Of a stretch of 64,000 nt of DNA, positions 58,040 to 64,000 are shown in pieces. Origin of the DNA: an uncultured Alphaproteobacteria bacterium (GTDB lineage Bacteria > Pseudomonadota > Alphaproteobacteria > Rhodobacterales > Rhodobacteraceae); assembly GCA_902537415.1 (NCBI GenBank), contig CACBBC010000004.1:25256-89255 (forward strand). The letters are read 5' to 3'. The position numbers and the translations under genes were made by a program. A model generated the notes under the pieces. The model saw nothing but the letters and a program-made list of their open reading frames with translations, was not told the origin of the DNA and made no database searches. The number at the start of each line of letters is the position of its first letter. Position 1 is the first letter of the stretch.

Positions 58040-59385
58040 ATATTAATACTGAGCCCTCAACTCCTTTGGTTTCAATAATTATAAGAACAAAGAATGAGGA
58101 AAGATGGATAGACCATTGTTTGAGCGCTATAGCTACACAAACCATAAAAGACTATGAGATCATATTAGTTGATAATAACTCCGACGACAACTCCGTAAAA
58201 ATTGCAAAAAAATACACAGACAAAATTATAAATGTAGCTCAATTTTATCCAGGAAAAGCTATAAATGAAGGTATCAGGGCTTCATCTGGTAAATTTGTCG
58301 TGATTATATCTGGACATTGTATTCCAAAAAATAATATGTGGCTTCAAAAATTAATTGAGCCTCTAGAAAATGATCCAACCGGTTTACTTGCTGGTGTTTA
58401 CGGTCGCCAAGAACCCTTATCTTCTACCTCAGCATTAGATAGAAGAGATCTTACTGTCGTATTTGGGTTAGATGAACGAACTCAGATAAATGATAGCTTT
58501 TTTCACAATGCTAACAGTGCATTGACACGAAATATGTGGGAGAAATTTCCATTTGATGAAACCACAACTAATATAGAAGACAGATTATGGGGTTCTGAGG
58601 TTATAAAGAATGGATATCATATATTTTACACTCCTCACGCCTGCGTTTACCACCACCATGGCATAAATCATGGTGGAAAAGTTGATAGAGCTGAAAAGAT
58701 TGTAAATATCATTGAGAATTTAGAGGGCTCACCAGCCTCCCTTTCAAAGCTGATAATAGATAAGCTAAATATAATCAGTATACTTCCCATCAAAGGATTA
58801 CCAACTAATTTTGAGGGAAAAAACTTATTAGTCGAAAGTATAAAGTACCTCAAGTCTTGTAAGCTCATTTCAGACATTTATGTATCAACAGATAACAAAG
58901 ATACGGCAAAGGTAGCTAGAGATAATGGTGCATTAACTCCTTTTATAAGACCAATTGCACTTTCAGATGAAAATGTAAGTTTGCCAGATGTATTAAAATA
59001 TACTATTGAGAAAATAGAGAAATTTAGGGAAATTGATTTAGTAGTCGTTGCCGAAGAAAATTATCCTTTCCGACCAACAGGATTACTTACCAAATTGATA
59101 AATAATATCATTGACGGTGGATACGACACAGTGTGTGCGTCAGTGATTGAACAGAGAAGTATCTGGTTAGACAGTAAGGATCAAATTAATGCAATTGGAG
59201 ATAATAAAATGATGTCAAGAAGCATTAAACCTGAAAAAATACATATAAATTTATTTGGTTTAGGAGCTGTAACGTATGTAGATAACATAAGGAACAATAC
59301 AATCTTGACAAATAATGTAGGACTTTCTCCTGTTCCAAAATATCCATATTCGTTTCAAATTGATAAGCGAGAAAAGAATGAATAA
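58036..59385 (+). CDS. GT2 glycosyltransferase fused to a degenerate cytidylyltransferase domain
   Basis: A 449-residue fusion. Residues about 8-220 are GT2-like (SIIIRTKNEERWIDHCLSAI, VDNNSDDNS, ISGHCIPKNNMWL in place of a classical DxD, NIEDRLWG). Residues about 245-449 resemble a CMP-sugar synthetase (EGKNLLVESIKYL, IYVSTDNKDTAKVARDNGAL, PFIRP), but the CTP loop ARGGSKG is lost (LPIKGLPTNF), so this half is probably inactive or regulatory. It may transfer the sugar activated by the preceding enzyme. Confidence 0.83.
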   Translation: MNINTEPSTPLVSIIIRTKNEERWIDHCLSAIATQTIKDYEIILVDNNSDDNSVKIAKKYTDKIINVAQFYPGKAINEGIRASSGKFVVIISGHCIPKNNMWLQKLIEPLENDPTGLLAGVYGRQEPLSSTSALDRRDLTVVFGLDERTQINDSFFHNANSALTRNMWEKFPFDETTTNIEDRLWGSEVIKNGYHIFYTPHACVYHHHGINHGGKVDRAEKIVNIIENLEGSPASLSKLIIDKLNIISILPIKGLPTNFEGKNLLVESIKYLKSCKLISDIYVSTDNKDTAKVARDNGALTPFIRPIALSDENVSLPDVLKYTIEKIEKFREIDLVVVAEENYPFRPTGLLTKLINNIIDGGYDTVCASVIEQRSIWLDSKDQINAIGDNKMMSRSIKPEKIHINLFGLGAVTYVDNIRNNTILTNNVGLSPVPKYPYSFQIDKREKNE

Positions 59386-60469
59386 AAAGAAGATAAAAAT
59401 AGGCATTCTTGGATGCGGCCGCGTATGCGACCATTACATACAGAAAATATTAATTTCAGAAAGAGTTGGCCCCCTTTACGAAGTTATCGCTTGTTGTGAT
59501 GTGGACAAAAACAAAAGCACAAATGTTGGAAATATATTTTCCTGTAGATCTTACAATAATATTGAAAAGTTTATTCAGCACAAAAATATGGAAGTGGTTC
59601 TCATACTTACCAAAAGTGGCCAACACTACGAACATTCAAAAATATGCTTGTTGAATGGTTTAAATGTAATAGTAGAAAAACCATTGTCCCTTAGAATAGA
59701 ACACGCAGAGGATTTAATTAACATTTCGTCTGCAACCGGGAGCTTTTGTTCCTCCATCTTTCAGAACAGGTTAAACCCAGCAGTTAAAGTTACTAAAAAT
59801 GCTTTCGAACAAAAGAGATTTGGCGATTTGGTGTCAGTATCTGTAAGATTAAGATGGTGTAGACTTCAAGAATATTATGATGATGGTTGGCATGGAACTT
59901 GGGCACAGGATGGCGGAGTTACAAATCAGCAAGCCATTCATCACGTCGATGCTCTCACCTGGATATGTGGGAGTGCAAAATCTGTTTGTGCAATATCAGC
60001 AAAGAGAGCAAATGATCTTCAGGCGGAAGACACACTAGTGGCAGCTATTGAGTTAGAAAATGGTGGCTTAGCCACCTTAGAGCTGACAACAGCCGCAAGG
60101 CCAAAAGATCTTGAGGCATCAATAACTATTACGGGGACAAAAGGAATTGCACAAATTGGAGGGGTAGCTCTGAATAAGATAGAGCAGTGGAATTTTTCTG
60201 ACTCCTTAGATAATGAGAAAGACGTAACCGATAAATATTCTGAGGAAGTTGATAATGGTTATGGTATAAGTCATTACAGACAACTCAAAAAGATATATCA
60301 AACCTTTAGCAATGGTCAAATCGATAAAGTTCCATTTCTAGCAAAAGAATGTATCCATACGCTTAGACTTATACACTCAATTTATGCTAGTGAGGAAAAG
60401 GGTCGAAAAATATATTTATCAGAACAGATAAGTAGCTCAAAGCTAGGAATAGAAAATGATACAAAATAA
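59378..60469 (+). CDS. Gfo/Idh/MocA-family oxidoreductase
   Basis: A 363-residue NAD(P)-dependent dehydrogenase. The Rossmann motif is GILGCGRVCDHYIQKI, catalytic Lys in VEKPLSL, and AIHHVDALTWICG holds the HxxD pair. WlbA-type relatives act on nucleotide or keto sugars. The ATG at 59378 overlaps the GT2 stop by 8 bases; an upstream in-frame TTG adds 6 residues. Its end overlaps the next gene by 14 bases. Confidence 0.86.
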   Translation: MNKKKIKIGILGCGRVCDHYIQKILISERVGPLYEVIACCDVDKNKSTNVGNIFSCRSYNNIEKFIQHKNMEVVLILTKSGQHYEHSKICLLNGLNVIVEKPLSLRIEHAEDLINISSATGSFCSSIFQNRLNPAVKVTKNAFEQKRFGDLVSVSVRLRWCRLQEYYDDGWHGTWAQDGGVTNQQAIHHVDALTWICGSAKSVCAISAKRANDLQAEDTLVAAIELENGGLATLELTTAARPKDLEASITITGTKGIAQIGGVALNKIEQWNFSDSLDNEKDVTDKYSEEVDNGYGISHYRQLKKIYQTFSNGQIDKVPFLAKECIHTLRLIHSIYASEEKGRKIYLSEQISSSKLGIENDTK

Positions 60470-61349
60470 GGCTCCTGGCAAAGATGTCTCCGCTGAAGAT
60501 ATGGCAGAGAAGTTTCCTTTAGCGTCAAAAAAAAATAGTACACACTTTTCCAAGTTTGACGTTGGTGGTATCCCTTTTGGAGATGGTTTAATCCCTATTA
60601 TGGCTGGGCCAAACATGGTTGAAAGCGAGAAACTTATTGTTGAAACGGCAATTAATGTTAAAAAAGCGGGAGCTCATTTTTTGAGAGGTGGTGCTTTCAA
60701 GCCTTTAAGTTTCCCTTATAGGTCAGAAAAATATACGGAAACCCGTGAAGAAGGAATAAAGTGGCTGGGTGTCGCAAAAAAGGAAACTGGCCTAGGAATT
60801 ATAACAGAAGTCATGGAAGAAAGGTACCTAGACCTGATTTGCGAAGTAACTGACATACTGCAAATTGGCTCAAGAAATATGCAAAATTATCCATTGATTT
60901 CGGCTGCGGCAAAAACACAAAAACCTATGATGATAAAGAGACATTTTGGAGCATCACTCAGAGACTGGCTAGGTGCAGCTGAATACGCCCTTTACGAAGG
61001 AAACAAAAAAATTATTTTGTGTGAGAGAGGCGTTAGCGTCCCCCATACGCATAGGGATTCATCAAGATTTCTGTTAGACCTACAAGTTGTACCTGCTGCA
61101 AAAGAGATAACGCACTTGCCTATAGCTGTAGACCCATCTCACGCAACGTTTTGGCGTCCATGGGTTGCACCAATGTCGCTCGCTAGTGTAGCCGCTGGCG
61201 CGGACAGTATAATGCTCGAGGTTCATCCTGATCCTGAAAACTCAGCAGTAGATCCGCTTCAACCAATAGATTTTTCCAATTTTTCAGAGCTAGTGCTTGG
61301 CATGGATAAGGTAGCTAAGATTGTAGGTAGATATATTTTAAATGTTTGA
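60456..61349 (+). CDS. DAHP-synthase-like (class I-beta) 3-deoxy-ulosonate synthase lacking the metal Cys
   Basis: A 297-residue (beta/alpha)8 enzyme. FLRGGAFKPLSFPYRSEKY, QIGSRNMQNYPLI, IILCERGVSVPH and AVDPSHATFWRP match class I-beta DAHP synthases rather than KdsA. The metal-binding GPC motif reads GPNMVES with Asn53 in place of Cys, as in metal-independent KdsA. Other ligands (His in SHATF, Glu in MLEVHP, Asp in AVDP) remain. It probably condenses phosphoenolpyruvate with an aldose or its phosphate for glycan synthesis, not bulk shikimate. It overlaps both neighbours. Confidence 0.83.
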   Translation: MIQNKAPGKDVSAEDMAEKFPLASKKNSTHFSKFDVGGIPFGDGLIPIMAGPNMVESEKLIVETAINVKKAGAHFLRGGAFKPLSFPYRSEKYTETREEGIKWLGVAKKETGLGIITEVMEERYLDLICEVTDILQIGSRNMQNYPLISAAAKTQKPMMIKRHFGASLRDWLGAAEYALYEGNKKIILCERGVSVPHTHRDSSRFLLDLQVVPAAKEITHLPIAVDPSHATFWRPWVAPMSLASVAAGADSIMLEVHPDPENSAVDPLQPIDFSNFSELVLGMDKVAKIVGRYILNV

Positions 61350-62232
61350 AGCTCTTAACACCATCATTGAAAACAAAATTAGCGGGTCAAATTTAGACTT
61401 TTATACCGTTATTATTGGCGCCAAGCCTTCCCAAGGAGCAAGATCTCCAAAATTGTGGAATAAAGTATATGACTATGAAGGACTGAAGATCCAAATGATA
61501 CCATTAGATGTTAGGGAAGATATGTTGGAACGTGTTTTTAACTACTTGAAAGAAGATAAGAAATGTTTGGGGGGAGCGGTCGCTGTTCCCTATAAAGAAA
61601 AAATATTTAATTTAATAAAAGATGATGTTGAAGAAGAAATAAAAGCTACAGGAGCTGTAAACTGTTTTCACCGACCAGCTAATAGATCTTTAATTAATAC
61701 ATTCACCGGAACCAACACAGATGGAGAAGCTGCGTTAGAACCTATAAGGCAGCAACTTATTGAAAATCAAAACTTGACTATTGGTCTATTGGGATTTGGT
61801 GGTGCCGGCAAAGCAATATTAGCTTATCTTCTAAGAGATTTCGAAGAAAAACATAAAATTTGTTTGTTTAGTAGAAACCTTATACATATAAAGGATGCAA
61901 AAAAAAATGAGTTGTATTCATACACTTTTAATGAGTTGGAAACCTTCCTTCCTCAAATTGATTTGTTGATAAATGCAACGTCCATAGGTCATGTGGAAAG
62001 TATTCATAAAACCCCTGTACCTGCGAAATTACTTGCAAAAGCAAAGAAAACTTTAGTTGTTTATGATATTATTTATGATCCAATAAAAACAATGTTGCTT
62101 AAGGATAGCGAAGAAAAAGGCTTTAAGACTATTAATGGGTTACGTATGAATCTTATCCAGGCGGTTCTCGCTTATAGTTATACAAACCCGACCAGTTTAG
62201 CCAAAGAAGAAATCTATAAAATTATGAGCTAA
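61342..62232 (+). CDS. Shikimate-dehydrogenase (AroE)-like oxidoreductase with altered substrate site
   Basis: A 296-residue AroE-fold protein. Catalytic Lys85 (AVPYKEK), Asn107 (GAVNCF) and Asp127 (TNTDGEA) are kept, with dinucleotide loop GLLGFGGAGKAI. But the shikimate-carboxylate motif S-x-S reads GARSP, with Ala33 in place of the first Ser and Gly32 in place of His. It therefore probably works on another substrate, perhaps a product of the adjacent DAHP-synthase-like enzyme. It overlaps that gene by 8 bases. Confidence 0.82.
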   Translation: MFEALNTIIENKISGSNLDFYTVIIGAKPSQGARSPKLWNKVYDYEGLKIQMIPLDVREDMLERVFNYLKEDKKCLGGAVAVPYKEKIFNLIKDDVEEEIKATGAVNCFHRPANRSLINTFTGTNTDGEAALEPIRQQLIENQNLTIGLLGFGGAGKAILAYLLRDFEEKHKICLFSRNLIHIKDAKKNELYSYTFNELETFLPQIDLLINATSIGHVESIHKTPVPAKLLAKAKKTLVVYDIIYDPIKTMLLKDSEEKGFKTINGLRMNLIQAVLAYSYTNPTSLAKEEIYKIMS

Positions 62233-63678
62233 TTATGGATTGGTTCCCAAAAAAACTTGGTATTTCCTCACGAGCATATTTCCTATACTTATTTCTATAT
62301 CTTTAACAAAGTCAATCTTTTCAAAGTGAGATGAAATCTTTTGACCTATTGGAAAATCGTTATCAGCAATAATCAAAGTTCTCTTTCCAAAAGAGTTTTC
62401 TTCTTCTCTCCAAATATCAAACTGTGTTCTTCTTTCCTCCATAACAACATCCGCATTAAAATCATTTGAATGAAAGATATATAGAGATCCTATTCTATAG
62501 TCAGAAAAAACAACTTTCTTTATACCACGTAATTTTTTTTCTTTGCTTACAACCTCTACTATTTCGTCCCAGCCAAATAATATTGCTGTCTCTCGATCTA
62601 CATTACCAAAAAAAGCACTAATCGGATAAACAGTGATATTTATTACTAAAATTAATGAAATAACTATCCCATAAAAAATGTGGAGATATTGCCATACTTT
62701 TAATCTTAAAATATTAACCAAAAAAGGAATGAGTATGACTGTTGCTGGTGTCAACCAATAGTACAAAACATTGGTAAAAAAAGATAAAAATAAGCAGAAG
62801 ATTACTGACCAAACTACTATAAACTTACTCATTTTAATGAAGCTCTTCCTATTCTCACTATAATCTTCAGAAAAGTATTTATTATTTAAATTAAAAATAA
62901 AGATGGGGGAAAAAGCTATAATCACTCCAGATATAAAGCCTAAAATATTTTTAAACGGAGCTAGAAAATTTTTTCCTTGATCCAATCTTTCAGCCATATG
63001 GAAGGAAAAAGAAGCGAATTCATTGCTTATATTCCACAAAAGAACAGGCATTTGAATTAAAAAAATTATTATAATTGAAATTAATATGTTGGGAAATGAG
63101 GGACCATTTATTTGCTTTTTATAATATGAGATAAAAAACAAAACACCCACTCCAAGTAAAACAGCATTATATTTTGTAAGTAACGCTAAAGAAAAAAAAA
63201 GTGTTGCTAAATACCAATAAATAATTCTATGAGCTAATTTGTGGCTAGTTTCGAAATATACAAAAAGGAAGAACAAACTTACAAATAGTAATGTTATAAG
63301 AAGGTAATCTGGGAACGATAGGGAAAAGAAAATAGCGTATATTGGGAATGCTAGAAATAACACCACATTTTTAAGCCATAACCCAAAATTAAGCCTTTTA
63401 AACATAATTCGTTGCCACAGAATTATGATCGCTAATACAAATCCTAAACTTATGACTGGAAGCGCTCTTATAGCAAAATACTTATTATCAGAGAAAGAAA
63501 GCAAAAGAGCCTGTACCCAAGCTGCTAATGGAGGATGATCAAAATAGGAAAGCGCTAAATTTTTTGACCAAAGCCAATAGTAAGCTTCATCAGGAAGAGG
63601 TTTAGCATGTATGGTAAAAAAGGCTTTCATCATTAGGATAAGTAAAAATAGAAAAAGTAAGAATATGCTCTCTTTCAT
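62233..63678 (-). CDS. ArnT-like GT39-family glycosyltransferase (second copy)
   Basis: A 481-residue GT-C membrane protein with about 11-12 helices and the loop DEAYYWLWSKNLALSYFD followed by HPP, clearly paralogous to the enzyme at 55634. The ATG at 63678 is preferred because it matches the paralogue's N-terminus; an in-frame TTG at 63714 would add 12 residues. Its stop abuts the AroE-like stop with no gap. Confidence 0.86.
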   Translation of the reverse strand: MKESIFLLFLFLLILMMKAFFTIHAKPLPDEAYYWLWSKNLALSYFDHPPLAAWVQALLLSFSDNKYFAIRALPVISLGFVLAIIILWQRIMFKRLNFGLWLKNVVLFLAFPIYAIFFSLSFPDYLLITLLFVSLFFLFVYFETSHKLAHRIIYWYLATLFFSLALLTKYNAVLLGVGVLFFISYYKKQINGPSFPNILISIIIIFLIQMPVLLWNISNEFASFSFHMAERLDQGKNFLAPFKNILGFISGVIIAFSPIFIFNLNNKYFSEDYSENRKSFIKMSKFIVVWSVIFCLFLSFFTNVLYYWLTPATVILIPFLVNILRLKVWQYLHIFYGIVISLILVINITVYPISAFFGNVDRETAILFGWDEIVEVVSKEKKLRGIKKVVFSDYRIGSLYIFHSNDFNADVVMEERRTQFDIWREEENSFGKRTLIIADNDFPIGQKISSHFEKIDFVKDIEISIGNMLVRKYQVFLGTNP

Positions 63679-63819
63679 GCCCACGATATACCGATTTATA
63701 GTTCTCTCAATCAAGCTGATTACCTACTCATAGTATTTACTAAGTTTTACAAATTTTCTTTTGTAAAAACAGTTTCTAATGACGACATTTTTATTTTGAA
63801 AGTTCGTTTTATTCTCTCT

Positions 63820-64000
63820 TTATAATATTTTACTAATCAGGTCTTCTCTGACGGACTCAAATACACTACCCCAGTCATCTAAAGCTGGTTGGCGATAGAG
63901 AGATAAACTTGGGTACCAAAGACTCTTCGGTCTTTGCGTTAACCACCAAAAGTTCACAACAACATATGGTAATAGTACCCAGGTCTCTTTCGCTAATGCT
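63820..64000 (-). CDS. C-terminal fragment of a possible TPR/glycosyltransferase-like protein (5' cut by window edge)
   Basis: An open frame enters from the right edge and ends at TAA 63822-63820, giving 59 residues including ETWVLLPYVVVNFWWL, SLWYPSLSLYRQPALDDWG and SVFESVREDLISKIL. The WYP-S-x-x-L-x-RQ-x-x-x-DW pattern recalls the C-terminus of TPR-linked O-GlcNAc-transferase-like proteins in alphaproteobacteria. The rest is outside the window, so the assignment is tentative. Confidence 0.5.
   Translation of the reverse strand, partial: ALAKETWVLLPYVVVNFWWLTQRPKSLWYPSLSLYRQPALDDWGSVFESVREDLISKIL

Overview
The window looks like a chromosomal segment of an AT-rich (by eye about one-third GC), compact marine-type alphaproteobacterium, most likely Rhodobacterales-like. 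Supporting signs: an F0 ATP synthase operon (atpI-B-E-F'-F) separated from F1; a mdh-sucC-sucD-sucA-sucB-lpd operon; ethylmalonyl-CoA pathway genes (ccr, ecm, mesaconyl-CoA hydratase, CitE-like malyl-CoA enzyme); alphaproteobacterial families of unknown role (TIGR02186, the FYDLN acid protein, DUF2794); and a secA / PpiC / argJ / mutT neighbourhood. The low GC recalls AT-rich roseobacter-related plankton such as HTCC2255, but that placement is inference. Spacing is very tight: several convergent pairs overlap at their stop codons and no gene-free stretch exceeds 300 bases. I see no insertion sequence, prophage or CRISPR array.

Layout: 1-5877 glnD (partial), murJ, trpS, a universal stress protein, an Nfu-type Fe-S scaffold, tsaB (broken by one base in a T10 run) and rimI. 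5874-10551 (minus) is a complete BMP/NupNOPQ-type ABC importer. 10701-12367 is a TauE/SafE permease with its partner TIGR02186 protein. 12373-15760 holds divergent ccr and ecm. 15774-21059 (minus) carries sdhCDAB and the CitE-like/mesaconyl-CoA hydratase pair. 21236-29966 is the TCA operon. 30056-33453 holds small conserved genes, tRNA-Ala(GGC), a gamma-glutamyltransferase-family enzyme, hspQ and a transglycosylase lipoprotein. 33529-35950 is F0 ATP synthase. 36018-47848 is housekeeping: a PfkB kinase, an orphan ABC ATPase, a zinc-finger miniprotein, polA, a CinA-like protein, map, secA, a parvulin, argJ and mutT.

47845-64000 is a cell-envelope and glycan region: a WecA/MraY-family phosphosugar transferase, a DUF1624 acyltransferase, a cis-prenyltransferase, a YjbH-YjbF-YjbE exopolysaccharide group, a PagL-like lipid A deacylase, a Dpm1-GtrA fusion, two related ArnT-like GT39 enzymes, and a five-gene cluster at 57305-62232.

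That cluster is the most unusual part. In overlapping order it encodes a CMP-ulosonate-type cytidylyltransferase, a GT2 fused to a degenerate second cytidylyltransferase domain, a Gfo/Idh dehydrogenase, a DAHP-synthase-like enzyme whose metal-ligand Cys is replaced by Asn, and an AroE-like dehydrogenase with an altered substrate-binding motif. I read it as a candidate pathway that makes and transfers a CMP-activated 3-deoxy-ulosonate, possibly a C7 sugar, using repurposed shikimate-pathway enzymes in place of NeuB or KdsA. This function is inference.

Metabolically, ccr, ecm, mesaconyl-CoA hydratase and the CitE-like enzyme feed glyoxylate/malate and succinyl-CoA precursors into the adjacent sdh/mdh/suc/lpd set, so C2 assimilation and the TCA cycle are physically grouped.
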